Shown here: piece by piece, positions 17,364 to 27,629 of the stretch | Position numbering within the stretch: the stretch's first letter is position 1 | Layout of the letters: each line of letters begins with the position of its first letter | NCBI GenBank assembly: GCA_945865675.1 | Contig: CAMBFO010000006.1 | Span: 1-50,323 of the forward strand | Source: Comamonas sp. lk | Lineage (GTDB): Bacteria; Pseudomonadota; Gammaproteobacteria; Burkholderiales; Burkholderiaceae_C | Direction of reading: 5' to 3' | Length of the DNA stretch: 50,323 nt | Translations under genes and position numbers: made by a program | Notes under the pieces: generated by a model | Told to the model about the DNA's origin: nothing | Database searches by the model: none | Seen by the model: only the letters and a program-made list of their open reading frames with translations

Positions 17364-19445
17364 ATGCCCCGCCAACTCTTTGTCACCACCGCCCTGCCCT
17401 ACGCCAACGGCAACTTCCATATCGGCCACATCATGGAGTACATCCAAGCCGACATCTGGGTGCGCTTTCAACGTATGCAGGACCACCAGGTGAATTTTGT
17501 GTGTGCCGACGACACGCACGGCGCCCCCATCATGATTGCCGCCGAGAAAGCCGGCAAAACCCCGCAGCAGTTTGTGGCTGATATCGCGGCGGGCCGCAAG
17601 CCTTATCTGGACGGCTTTCACATCAGCTTTGACAACTGGCACAGCACCGACGCCCCGGAAAACCACGCCCTGGCACGCCAGATTTATTGCGACCTGCGCG
17701 ATATTCCCGAAAGCGAAGGCGGCTCACTGATCGCGCGCAAAACGATTGCGCAGTTTTTCGACCCGGCGAAAAACATGTTTTTGCCCGACCGCTTTATCCA
17801 AGGCCAGTGCCCCAAGTGCCATGCCAAAAACCAGTACGGCGACAACTGCGAAGTCTGCGGCGCCGTGTACGCGCCCACCGACTTGATCGACCCGGTGTCG
17901 GTGCTGTCGGGCGTGCGGCCTGAGCTGAAAAGCTCGGAGCATTTTTTCTTCAAATTGTCCGATCCGCGCTGCGTGGAGTTTTTGCAAAAATGGACGCAAG
18001 ACGGGCGCTTGCAGCCCGAAGTCGCCAACAAGGTCAAGGAATGGTTTAGCGTACGCACCAACCCCGATGGCAGCACCAGCGAAGGCCTGGGCGACTGGGA
18101 CATCAGCCGCGATGCGCCCTACTTCGGTATTGAAATTCCGGATGCGCCGGGTAAGTATTTTTATGTCTGGCTGGACGCGCCGGTGGGCTACCTGGCCTCG
18201 CTGAAAAACTTACTTGCCAAGCGCGGCCAGGACTACACCGCCTACATGGCCCAGCCCGACTTGGAGCAGTACCACTTCATCGGCAAAGACATCGTTACCT
18301 TCCACACTTTGTTCTGGCCGGCCATGCTGCATTTCAGCGGCCGCAAAGCACCGGACAAGATTTTTGTGCACGGCTTTTTGACCGTGAACAACGGCGAAAA
18401 AATGAGCAAAAGTCGGGGCACCGGCCTGGACCCGCTCAAATACCTGGGCCTGGGCATGAACCCCGAATGGCTGCGCTACTACTTGGCAGCCAAGCTCTCG
18501 TCGCGCAATGAAGATATAGATTTCAACGCCGATGATTTCATGGCGCGGGTCAATAGCGATTTGATTGGCAAGTTTGTGAATATTGCAAGCCGGGCGGCGG
18601 GGTTTTTGACTAAACGCTTTGAGGGTAAGCTCACACACAACTTTGGTGCAAGTGGGGCGGCTCTGTTGCAAGAAGTCCGTGAGGCCGAACCGATGCTTAG
18701 CGATTTATACGAGCATCGCGAATTTGCTAAAGCCATGCGCGAAATCATGCTGCTGGCCGATAAGGTGAACGCCTACGTGGATCAAAACAAACCTTGGGAA
18801 CTAGCCAAGGACGCGGCAAATAATGAAGCCCTGCACCAGGTCTGCTCCACCTTGATAAATTGCTTCACTGTGCTGGCACGTTACTTGGCCCCCGTGTTGC
18901 CGCGCATGGCACAAGCGGTTGAGGCTTTAACTGGTAGCAAATTGCAAAATTGGGGGCAATCCAATATCGATGTGGCAGCTATCCAACCCTACACCCACCT
19001 CATGCAACGCGTCGCCCCCGAACAACTAGACGCACTTTTCGAACCGTCTGAAAAATCGGGATCTGACCCCAATTTGACTATCCCTGGCGGCGAAGACATT
19101 GCGCCCACCATTTCCATAGACGACTTCGCCAAAATAGATTTGCGCATCGCGAAAATAGTGCAATGCGAAGCGGTGGAGGGTTCGGTCAAATTGCTGCGCC
19201 TGACGCTAGACGTGGGCGAAGGGCGTATGCGCAATGTGTTTTCCGGCATTGCCAGCATGTACAAGCCTGAGGACTTGGTAGGCCAGCTCACTGTGCTGGT
19301 CGCCAATTTGGCGCCGCGCAAAATGAAATTTGGCGTGTCCGAAGGCATGGTGCTAGCGGCGAGCCATGCCGACGAGAAAGCCGAGCCCGGCATCTACATC
19401 CTGAACCCCTGGTCAGGCGCGCAACCCGGCATGCGGATTCACTGA
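17364..19445 (+). CDS. metG: Methionyl-tRNA synthetase
   Basis: 693 residues. It charges tRNA-Met and initiator tRNA. HIGH is at residues 19-22 (NFHIGHIM) and KMSKS at 346-350. The zinc-binding insertion has CPKC and CEVC. After the anticodon-binding helical domain, a C-terminal tRNA-binding OB fold starts around 585 ([24 protein letters not shown]), as in the dimeric E. coli type. Length and domain order are normal. The following nadB starts 3 bp after the stop. Confidence 0.97.
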   Translation: MPRQLFVTTALPYANGNFHIGHIMEYIQADIWVRFQRMQDHQVNFVCADDTHGAPIMIAAEKAGKTPQQFVADIAAGRKPYLDGFHISFDNWHSTDAPENHALARQIYCDLRDIPESEGGSLIARKTIAQFFDPAKNMFLPDRFIQGQCPKCHAKNQYGDNCEVCGAVYAPTDLIDPVSVLSGVRPELKSSEHFFFKLSDPRCVEFLQKWTQDGRLQPEVANKVKEWFSVRTNPDGSTSEGLGDWDISRDAPYFGIEIPDAPGKYFYVWLDAPVGYLASLKNLLAKRGQDYTAYMAQPDLEQYHFIGKDIVTFHTLFWPAMLHFSGRKAPDKIFVHGFLTVNNGEKMSKSRGTGLDPLKYLGLGMNPEWLRYYLAAKLSSRNEDIDFNADDFMARVNSDLIGKFVNIASRAAGFLTKRFEGKLTHNFGASGAALLQEVREAEPMLSDLYEHREFAKAMREIMLLADKVNAYVDQNKPWELAKDAANNEALHQVCSTLINCFTVLARYLAPVLPRMAQAVEALTGSKLQNWGQSNIDVAAIQPYTHLMQRVAPEQLDALFEPSEKSGSDPNLTIPGGEDIAPTISIDDFAKIDLRIAKIVQCEAVEGSVKLLRLTLDVGEGRMRNVFSGIASMYKPEDLVGQLTVLVANLAPRKMKFGVSEGMVLAASHADEKAEPGIYILNPWSGAQPGMRIH

Positions 19446-19448
19446 GCC

Positions 19449-21059
19449 ATGGCAAGCGCGCAGCCCACCTCCTCTTTGGATTTTGACGTTTTGATTGTTG
19501 GCAGCGGCCTGGCCGGGCTGAGTTCGGCGCTGCTGCTATCGAGCAAATACCGCGTTGCCGTGATTACCAAACGCGCGGTGCGCGAAGGCTCCAGCGGTTG
19601 GGCCCAAGGCGGCATTGCCGCGGTTTGGGACAAGACCGACAGCTTTGCCTCGCATGTGGACGACACCCTGGTCGCAGGCGCCGGTTTGTGCGATCTGGCC
19701 GCTACCCAATTTGTCGTAGAGCAGGCGCCGCAAGCGATTGCCTGGCTACAAGCCATGGGCGTACCCTTTAGCACCGAGGACAATGGCGACTTGCACTTGA
19801 CGCGCGAGGGCGGCCACAGCGCACGGCGCATCGTGCATGTCACGGATGCCACCGGCGCCGCCGTACAGCGCACGCTGATCGAGCGCGTGCAGCAAACCGC
19901 CAACATCACCTTGTTTGAAAACCATACGCTGGTGGACCTGATCACTAGCGACAAATTGGCGGACAAGCCGGGCAAAGAGCGCCGCTGCCTGGGCCTGTAC
20001 GCACTGGACGAAGGCAGCGACGAAGTGCTGACTTTTCGCGCGCCGCACACTTTGCTTGCCACCGGCGGCGCAGGCAAGGTCTATCTGTACACCACCAACC
20101 CCGACACCGCCACCGGCGACGGCATTGCCGCTGCCTGGCGCGCTGGCTGCCGGGTGCAGAACATGGAGTTCATCCAGTTCCACCCCACCTGCCTGTACCA
20201 CCCGCATGCCAAGTCCTTCTTGATCAGCGAAGCGGTACGCGGAGAAGGCGGCCGCTTGCTGCTGCCCGATGGCACGCGCTTTATGCCCAAACACGATGCC
20301 CGCGCCGAACTGGCCCCGCGCGACGTAGTGGCCCGCGCCATCGACTTTGAGATGAAAAAAGGCGGTCTCGATTGCGTGTACTTAGACATCTCGCACCAGC
20401 CGCTGGCCTTTATTCAGGAACACTTTCCCAATATCTACGCCCGCTGCCTGGAGTTGGGCATCGATATCAGCCGCGCACCGATTCCTGTGGTGCCGGCGGC
20501 GCATTACACCTGCGGCGGCGTGCTGGCCGATTTGCAAGGCCGCACCGATCTGGCCGGTTTGTATGCCATTGGCGAGGCGGCCTGCAGCGGATTGCATGGG
20601 GCCAACCGCTTAGCCAGCAATTCGCTGGTGGAGTGCATGGTGTTTGCCCGCGCCGCCAGCCACGACATTGAAAACAGCAGATTAAGCGCGCCACCGGCTT
20701 TGCCCGCCTGGGACGATAGCCAAGTGACCGATGCCGACGAGTCGGTAGTGATTTCGCACAACTGGGACGAGCTGCGCCGCTTTATGTGGGATTACGTGGG
20801 CATCGTGCGTACCAACAAACGTCTGGAGCGCGCCGCGCACCGTATCGCGCTGCTACAAGACGAAATCAACGAGTTTTACGCCAATTTCCACGTCAGCCGT
20901 GACCTGCTGGAATTGCGCAACCTGGTGCAAGTAGCCGACCTGATCGTTCAAAGCGCCCGCGCCCGCCACGAAAGCCGCGGCCTGCACTTCAGCCGCGACT
21001 ACCCCGAGATGCTGCCCCAAGCGCTGCCCACGACCCTGGTGCCGGGTAAGCGGGGCTAA
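19449..21059 (+). CDS. nadB: L-aspartate oxidase
   Basis: 536 residues. A flavoprotein that oxidises L-aspartate to iminoaspartate, the first step of de novo NAD synthesis. The FAD dinucleotide fold is [19 protein letters not shown] (12-30); the substrate-site block [12 protein letters not shown] and the second FAD block [13 protein letters not shown] are present, followed by the succinate-dehydrogenase-like C-terminal helical domain. Start ATG 19449 is 3 bp after metG with a weak GAG ribosome site, so it is probably translated from the metG message. nadA and nadC are not in the window. Confidence 0.95.
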   Translation: MASAQPTSSLDFDVLIVGSGLAGLSSALLLSSKYRVAVITKRAVREGSSGWAQGGIAAVWDKTDSFASHVDDTLVAGAGLCDLAATQFVVEQAPQAIAWLQAMGVPFSTEDNGDLHLTREGGHSARRIVHVTDATGAAVQRTLIERVQQTANITLFENHTLVDLITSDKLADKPGKERRCLGLYALDEGSDEVLTFRAPHTLLATGGAGKVYLYTTNPDTATGDGIAAAWRAGCRVQNMEFIQFHPTCLYHPHAKSFLISEAVRGEGGRLLLPDGTRFMPKHDARAELAPRDVVARAIDFEMKKGGLDCVYLDISHQPLAFIQEHFPNIYARCLELGIDISRAPIPVVPAAHYTCGGVLADLQGRTDLAGLYAIGEAACSGLHGANRLASNSLVECMVFARAASHDIENSRLSAPPALPAWDDSQVTDADESVVISHNWDELRRFMWDYVGIVRTNKRLERAAHRIALLQDEINEFYANFHVSRDLLELRNLVQVADLIVQSARARHESRGLHFSRDYPEMLPQALPTTLVPGKRG

Positions 21060-21093
21060 GTAAGCCCCTAAGTCGCGCCCGTGGCCGGGCAGA

Positions 21094-21108
21094 CTTGGCA
21101 CGGCCAAG
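21094..21108. terminator. Hairpin between convergent nadB and thiQ
   Basis: CTTGGC-ACG-GCCAAG forms a 6-bp stem with a 3-nt loop in the 164-bp gap between two convergent genes. No T-run follows directly on either strand, so it is at best a weak or Rho-assisted end point. The rest of the gap (21109-21223) shows no feature. Confidence 0.3.
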
Positions 21109-21223
21109 GTCGCACCGTTTTAGGGCAATAAGGGAACGCGCCCAGATGCGAGTCGCGTAAATTCGACAGACTGGAACGGTTATCGGCAGCAAACGCCCAA
21201 AACCTGAGCCTGCGCAGTGAGCC

Positions 21224-21875
<652 letters not shown>

Positions 21876-21892
<17 letters not shown>

Positions 21893-23516
21893 GGGCTAGG
21901 TGGTCCTCGCGGCCCGGCCACTCCAGCAGCATAAAGGCGGCAAAGGCCAGCGCCATTAAAGCGCACGACAGAACCAGCGCCGAATCGTAATGCGTCTGCC
22001 CCGGGCGGCCCAGGTGCTCGTAGATCAGCGTGGTCAAAGTAGCCCACTCGGGTCGACTTAAAAACAAGGTAACCGCAAACTCACCCACGGCAGTGGCCGC
22101 CGCAAAAGCCATACCCCGGCGCAGCGCCGGCTGCAAGAGCGGCCAGCGCACGCGCCAAAACGCGCGCCACGGCGAAGCGCCCAGACTGGCCGCGGCGTCC
22201 ATATAGTGCGCGGGCATACCATCGAGCGCCGAGGCCAGGGCCTTGGCAATAAACGGATAGGCCAGCAATGCATAAGCGGCGACCAGCAGCGCAGCGCTGG
22301 CCGTCCATGCCGGGTAAAGCAACAACAAGCCAAAAGCCACCAATACCGGCGACACCACAAAGGGCAAAAACGCCAGCGCCCGCAATAGCGCCCAGCGCTG
22401 CGCCGCCAGGGCATGGCACACACCCAGTACCGTGGCCAGCACCAGCGACGACACAGAAAAACGCAGCGTATTCCAAAGGGCCTGCAAGGTGTCCGCCTCC
22501 AGGAGCACGGCCCAAGCCACAGCCCCCGCCCCCACTGCGCGTACCACGATTGCCAACACCGGCGCGGCGCAGACCAGGCCCAGGCTCAGCACCGTCAGCC
22601 CCACTGCCAGCCACTGCCCCGCACTTTGCGGCCTGCGGCGCGCCATGCGGTCGGCGCGTAGCGGCGTGGCCAAGCGACGCTCCAAAAATGCATAGGCAAG
22701 TGCGCAAGGCGCGGTGAGGCAAAGCGTCCAAACCGCCAGCACGCCGGCCTGGCTGATTTGCAGCTCATAGGCCACCAAGGTATAAATCTCCACCTCCACC
22801 GTGGCAAATTGTGGCCCGCCCAGCACCAGCGCCAGCCCAAAACCAGCAAAACAATACAAAAAAACCAAACACAAAGCTGACATCAGCCAGGGCGCAATAG
22901 CCGGCCACTCGATACGCCAAAACGCACGCCAGGGCGAAGCGCCCAAGCTGCGTGCAGCCGCCAGGCGCGAGGCGCTGACTTGCTCCAGTGCCTCGGTGGC
23001 GGCGCGCACCAGAACACACAAGTTGAAAAATACATTGCCATAGAGCAGCAAATACGGTGTGCCCTGCCAAGACGCGCCACCCCAGCGCTGCCACAGTCCT
23101 TGCGGCCCGGCCAGAGCCAGCACGCCCATCGCGGCCACTAAAGTGGGCACTACAAAAGGCAACATGAGGGCGCGTAACAGCCAGCGGCGCCCGGCAAATT
23201 CCAGCCGGGCCAGCACCCAGGCCATGGGCAGGCCGAGCACCAGCACCAAGCCACAGGTAATACTGGCCTGCAAGCCAGACCAGAGCAGCCGCCAGCGCAA
23301 ATAGGGATCGTGCAGGGGCGCAAGCCAAGGCGCTTGGCTACTGCCTAGCGCAGCGGCCTCTGCCAGCAGACGAAGCGCTGGGGCGATCAAGAACGCCAGC
23401 AAAAACAACAGTGGCAGGCAAGCCAGTGCCCAGCTAGCTGCCTCATTGGGTGAGCCGGTAAGCGGCTTGGTCTTAGCCACGGGGCTTCTTGCCCACCATG
23501 CTGCAAGCGCCAACAA
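21876..23516 (-). CDS. thiP: Thiamine ABC transporter permease (double-length)
   Basis: About 535-546 residues with two homologous halves, each with the inner-membrane permease EAA-type loop: AARSLGASPWRAFWRIEWP in the first half and AAASLGASPWRAFWRVRWP in the second. This duplicated layout is typical of ThiP and related FbpB-type permeases, so one chain supplies the whole channel. No ATG begins the frame: TTG 23516 is the furthest start and GTG 23483 a plausible alternative; neither has a strong ribosome site. It overlaps thiQ by 17 nt. Confidence 0.9.
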
Positions 23517-23571
23517 TCCGAGCGCAAGGCGCCCAGCGTATCGAAGCCTGGCTTGGCAACATCGTCCGGCT

Positions 23572-24621
23572 TTACTTCAAGACCACCTGCGTCCAGCGCG
23601 CCACCCAGGCCGCGCCTTTGTCGGCAATGTCTTTATCCGAGGGCGCATCGGCCTGAGCCGGTTCGGGCGCGAACTTCATCACCTCCACGCGGGCCACACC
23701 GGGCTCCACCGGGTACATCCACATCTCGGTTTGCAATTGCTTTTGCACTTCGGCCGAGCGCATAAATTCAATAAATTTTTCTGCAGCTGGACGGGCCTGC
23801 CCGCCCTTGACCAAAGCCACGCCTTCGATTTGTTTAAAGACGGCACCGGGCAGGCTGAGGCTGCCGGTAGGCGGCTGGGTCAGCTTTTCTTTGCTGTAGA
23901 ACAATTCGGCCGCAGGGCTGCTGGCATAGCTCACCACCAGCGGGCGTGCGCCGCCTTCGGCGCGGCTGAAATCGGTGTAATAAGCCTCGCTCCAACCCTT
24001 GGCCACCTTGACGCCGCCCTTGCGCATGCGCGCCCACCAGTCAAAGGCTTTTTCCTCACCCATAGCGCCAATGGTGGACAGCAAAAATGCATAACCGGTG
24101 CTTGATGTAGCCGGGTTTTGCACCACCAGCAGGCGGGCCATCGCCGGCTGTGTCAAATCATCCAGGCTGCCCGGCAAGGCGATCTTGCGTTTAGCAAACC
24201 ATTGCAGGTCGTAGTTAATCGTCACATAGCCGTAGTCCACCGGCACCAAAGGCGCGGGCAGCGTTTGCGCAGCGGCGCGCTGGCTAGCCGGGCCGGTATA
24301 GGCATCGAGCACATCGGCGGCAATGGCTTTGGCGGCCAGGGTGTTGTCTATGCCATAGACCACATCGGCAATCGGCGCTTTGCGGGTCAGGATCAGCTTG
24401 TTGAGCATTTCACCGGCATCGCCGGCTTTGCTAATGCGTAGCTTCACGCCGGCGTCTTTTTCAAACTGCACCAGCAAAGGCTTAGGCACACCAAAAGCGC
24501 TGTGCGTCAGCACCCGCAACTCTTGCGCCGCGCCTGCGTAGTTCGCGCAAACCATTGCGGTACCGAGCAGCGTGGTGACCAGCGCTTTGCGCCGTGCCAA
24601 TGAAAAAATGCCGTGTTGCAT
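23572..24621 (-). CDS. thiB: Thiamine ABC transporter periplasmic binding protein
   Basis: 349 residues. A signal peptide is visible (positively charged RRKALVTT, hydrophobic core, probable cut after YAGA around residue 32). The mature part matches the ThiB/TbpA class of solute-binding proteins (LRVLTHSAFGVPKPLLVQFEKDAG, DVVYGIDNTLAAKA, VPVDYGYVTINYD). It captures thiamine or its phosphates in the periplasm for ThiPQ. AAAGGA lies 7 nt before ATG. First gene behind the TPP riboswitch; thiP begins 55 bp downstream. Confidence 0.93.
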   Translation of the reverse strand: MQHGIFSLARRKALVTTLLGTAMVCANYAGAAQELRVLTHSAFGVPKPLLVQFEKDAGVKLRISKAGDAGEMLNKLILTRKAPIADVVYGIDNTLAAKAIAADVLDAYTGPASQRAAAQTLPAPLVPVDYGYVTINYDLQWFAKRKIALPGSLDDLTQPAMARLLVVQNPATSSTGYAFLLSTIGAMGEEKAFDWWARMRKGGVKVAKGWSEAYYTDFSRAEGGARPLVVSYASSPAAELFYSKEKLTQPPTGSLSLPGAVFKQIEGVALVKGGQARPAAEKFIEFMRSAEVQKQLQTEMWMYPVEPGVARVEVMKFAPEPAQADAPSDKDIADKGAAWVARWTQVVLK

Positions 24622-24703
24622 GGAACTGTCCTTTTAACGTTTCAAAACAATCCAGCATGGATGCATGAAACGAAAAAGAGGCCCCCACAATCACGGCATT
24701 TTC

Positions 24704-24790
24704 CCCATCACACTTCCTACGCTGGCATGACCCAGATCAGGTTCATGGGGTATTTCTCAGTCCGACTTGCGCCAGACACCCCCGGTGAAG
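24704..24790 (-). ncRNA. TPP riboswitch (THI element)
   Basis: All hallmark blocks occur in order on the minus strand: GGGGGUG near 24780, CUGAGA (complement of 24755-24760), UGAACCUGAUCUGGGU (complement of 24730-24745) and AUGCCAGCGUAGG (complement of 24717-24729). When thiamine pyrophosphate binds, it should lower thiBPQ expression. The region between aptamer and thiB (24622-24703) holds GGGGGCCTCTTTTT, but I cannot pair it convincingly into a terminator, so control could be transcriptional or by hiding the ribosome binding site. Confidence 0.95.
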
Positions 24791-24795
24791 CGGCG

Positions 24796-24801
24796 ATCAT
24801 A
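24796..24801 (-). promoter_or_regulatory. Probable -10 box for the thiBPQ transcript
   Basis: TATGAT on the minus strand lies about 10 bp upstream of the riboswitch 5' end, at the right distance for a transcript starting near 24789. No good -35 is seen at 16-18 bp; that stretch already lies over the first codons of the divergent permease gene (ATG 24824). Confidence 0.4.
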
Positions 24802-24823
24802 CCCGCGCCTACGACAATGGGGT

Positions 24824-27496
24824 ATGCCCAACGCACTCTGGCCTTTGTTTACCAGCTTTTCCTGGCAGGAACTGCGCCACCATCCTTGGCGTAATGGCGC
24901 GGCCGTCGTGGCGGTGATGCTGGGCGTGGCACTGGCGTTTGCGGTACATCTGATCAATGCCTCGGCGCTGGACGAGTTTGCGCGCGGCATGCGCAGCGTG
25001 GCCGGGCAAGCGGATGTACAGGTGCAAGGCCGTAGCCGACCTGTGATCGACGAGGCGCTGTATGGCCGCCTAAGCCGCCACCCCGATGTGCAAAGCGCCT
25101 CGCCGGTGATTGAAATCACTACCTATGCTTTGCTTCCTCAAAGTCGCGGCGATAGGCCATTGCGGGGCAGTAGCAAGCTGCCCATCCGCGTGCTGGGGGT
25201 AGATGCATTGCAAGTGGTGGGCATCACGCCTGAGGTGCTGCCCCTGCCTGACAGTGATGCCGATCGCTTAGCCGTATTTGCCCCCGACACCGTGTTTTTA
25301 AACAGCGCAGCGCAGGCCGCTTTGGTGCCACCTGGGACAGCAAGGACAGCGCCCAACTCCGTCAGCACCGTGCGCCTGCAACAAGGCATGCAATGGCAAA
25401 GCCTGCGCCTGGCGGGCCGTGTCGCGGCGGGTGGCGCGCCGCTGGCGGTGATGGATGTGGCCGCGGCGCAAACCGTGTTTGGCATGCTGGGGCAGCTCAC
25501 CCGGGTAGATGTGCAACTGCGCCCCGGCGTGGACCGCGCGCGCTTTATGGCGCAGCTGCAATCTCAGCCCGATTGGCCTGCCGATTCGGTGCTGGCTGAG
25601 CCCGGTCAGGCCATGGCGCGTATGGACAATGTGTCGCGCGCTTACCGGGTGAACCTGACGGTGCTGGCGCTGGTAGCTTTGTTTACTGGCGGCTTCTTGG
25701 TGTATTCCGTGTTGGCGCTCAGCGTCACGCGGCGGGCGCAGCCCCTGGCTTTGTTGGGCGTGCTGGGCCTGGATCCGCGCCAGCGCTGGGCTTTGATCTT
25801 GCTGGAGGCGGGCAGCCTGGGCCTGCTGGGTAGCTTGCTGGGTATTGCCCTGGGCACCGGGCTAGCCATGCTGGCGCTGCGTATGCTGGGCGGGGACCTG
25901 GGTGGTGGCTATTTTTCCGGGGCTACGCCAGCGCTGCAATGGAGTGGTGGCGCGGCCCTGGTGTTTGGCGGGCTAGGCCTGATGGCGGCCTTGGTCGGCG
26001 CCTGGTGGCCAGCGCGCATGGCGGCGCGTATGGCACCGGCGCAAACGCTCAAAGGTCTGGGCTTGTCTGCGCAAGGCGGTGGGCACGCGAGCGCGGGCCT
26101 GGGCTTGCTGATCGCTGGCGCATGGTTGGCGATGCTGCCGCCGATAGGTGGCGTTCCACTAGCCGCCTATGTCAGCGTGGCTTTGATACTGCTGGGCGGC
26201 ATCATCGTCCTGCCCGCCCTGGTGGGTTGGCTGCTCGATTTCATAGCGCCGCTGGTCGCGCACAAGCCCCTGGCACTGCTGGCGGTAGAGCGTGCGCGGC
26301 GTATGCGCGCCGGTGCAGCGATTGCGGTGAGCGGCATAGTCGCGTCCCTTAGCCTGGCGGTGGCGCTCACCGTGATGGTGGGCAGTTTTCGGGGCTCGAT
26401 GCTGCAATGGCTGGACACGGTGCTGCCTGCGGCGCTGTATGTGCGCACGGCGGGCAGTGCAGGCAGTAGCGAACATGCGTTCTTTGACCCTAAGCTGGTA
26501 CAAGCCATTGGGCAACTGCCGGGCGTGGCGCGTCTGCGCACGCAGCGCAGCATGGCCCTGACGCTGGACCGCGAGCGGCCACCGGTAGCGCTACTGATAC
26601 GGCCCCTGCGCGAAATTCGAAATGGGAGTTCAGCGCCCACAGATACCGACCTGGCGCTGCTAGCCCCCGCTTTGCCCGCGCCCATAGGATTTATCGCGGT
26701 GTACGTGAGTGAAGCCATGGTGGACTTGTATGGCGCCCGCGCTGGTGCCGAATTGGCGCAGCTTGCGCCAGTGCTGGCGGCACAATCGCGCCCCGGCATA
26801 GAACAGCCGCGCTTTTTTGTGGCCGGTGTGTGGCGCGACTATGCGCGGCAATTTGGCACCGTGGTGATGGATAACAGCGACTTTGCGCAACTAAGCGACG
26901 ACGCGCGCGTGAACGACCTGGCTTTGTGGCTGCAAAACGGCGCCGAAAGCGGGCAAGTGGAACAGGCGATTGGCGACCTGGCAAATGCCATTGCGGACCA
27001 GGGCGGCAAGCAAGGCGACGCCGCCAGCCTGTTGGAATTTGGCTCGGCGCAATACATCCGCAGCCGTACCATGGATATTTTTGACCGTAGCTTTGCCGTC
27101 ACCTACTGGCTGCAAGCAGTGGCTATAGGCATTGGGCTGTTTGGCGTGGCAGCCAGCTTTAGTGCCCAGGTGCTGGCGCGGCGCAAAGAGTTTGGGCTGC
27201 TGCTGCACCTAGGCCTGACACGGGCGCAAGTACTGCAGGTGCTGGCGCTGGAAGGCGCCGCCTGGACCACGCTGGGCGCCATCGCCGGCACTGCGCTAGG
27301 GTTGGCGGTGGCTGCGGTACTGGTCTATGTGGTCAACCCGCAAAGCTTTCACTGGAGCATGGACATGCAAGTGCCCCTGCTGCGCCTGCTGGCCCTGGCC
27401 GCCGCCGTGGTTGCCGCAGGCACCCTCACGGCCTGGCTAGCGGGCCGCGCGGCAGCGGGGCGCGATGCGGTGATGGCGGTGAAGGAGGATTGGTAA
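24824..27496 (+). CDS. Large FtsX-type ABC transporter permease (YbbP-like)
   Basis: 890 residues from ATG 24824. Layout: one N-terminal membrane helix (about 25-45), a periplasmic domain to about 270, a block of helices with long loops (about 280-500), a second periplasmic domain (about 520-740), and three C-terminal helices with the FtsX core. This is the COG3127/YbbP architecture of MacB-superfamily systems, which act by mechanotransmission and not by channel transport. The expected ATPase partner (YbbA/LolD-like) is not adjacent. Divergent from thiB, with its start close to that operon's promoter. Start could also be TTG 24767, inside the riboswitch DNA, which I consider unlikely. Confidence 0.85.
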   Translation: MPNALWPLFTSFSWQELRHHPWRNGAAVVAVMLGVALAFAVHLINASALDEFARGMRSVAGQADVQVQGRSRPVIDEALYGRLSRHPDVQSASPVIEITTYALLPQSRGDRPLRGSSKLPIRVLGVDALQVVGITPEVLPLPDSDADRLAVFAPDTVFLNSAAQAALVPPGTARTAPNSVSTVRLQQGMQWQSLRLAGRVAAGGAPLAVMDVAAAQTVFGMLGQLTRVDVQLRPGVDRARFMAQLQSQPDWPADSVLAEPGQAMARMDNVSRAYRVNLTVLALVALFTGGFLVYSVLALSVTRRAQPLALLGVLGLDPRQRWALILLEAGSLGLLGSLLGIALGTGLAMLALRMLGGDLGGGYFSGATPALQWSGGAALVFGGLGLMAALVGAWWPARMAARMAPAQTLKGLGLSAQGGGHASAGLGLLIAGAWLAMLPPIGGVPLAAYVSVALILLGGIIVLPALVGWLLDFIAPLVAHKPLALLAVERARRMRAGAAIAVSGIVASLSLAVALTVMVGSFRGSMLQWLDTVLPAALYVRTAGSAGSSEHAFFDPKLVQAIGQLPGVARLRTQRSMALTLDRERPPVALLIRPLREIRNGSSAPTDTDLALLAPALPAPIGFIAVYVSEAMVDLYGARAGAELAQLAPVLAAQSRPGIEQPRFFVAGVWRDYARQFGTVVMDNSDFAQLSDDARVNDLALWLQNGAESGQVEQAIGDLANAIADQGGKQGDAASLLEFGSAQYIRSRTMDIFDRSFAVTYWLQAVAIGIGLFGVAASFSAQVLARRKEFGLLLHLGLTRAQVLQVLALEGAAWTTLGAIAGTALGLAVAAVLVYVVNPQSFHWSMDMQVPLLRLLALAAAVVAAGTLTAWLAGRAAAGRDAVMAVKEDW

Positions 27497-27551
27497 AAAG
27501 CAAATCCCCACGCAAGGCCAAGCATCGACTGGGGCAGAGCACCACACCCAT

Positions 27552-27580
27552 TTGACGCCAATTGCAATAATATTGATATT
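27552..27580 (+). promoter_or_regulatory. Candidate cysD promoter in AT-rich gap
   Basis: TTGACG (27552-27557) and GATATT (27575-27580) are 17 bp apart. The 27545-27629 stretch is strikingly AT-rich against its flanks. The 9-mer AATATTGAT occurs twice (27569-27577 and 27607-27615), 38 bp apart, which could be activator half-sites such as for CysB; that link is inference. Confidence 0.4.
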
Positions 27581-27629
27581 TATTCATTTTCATAAGTTAA
27601 TTTTCAAATATTGATGCAAAATATCCAAT

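Noticed and set aside
16662-17666. 334-codon minus-strand frame across the patatin and metG genes
   Set aside because: It spans two real genes on the other strand, including the HIGH region of metG, and is explained by GC-rich codon mirroring.
24622-24703. A Rho-independent terminator in the thiBPQ expression platform
   Set aside because: A T-run follows GGGGGCCTC, but I found no adequate complementary arm for a stable stem next to it.
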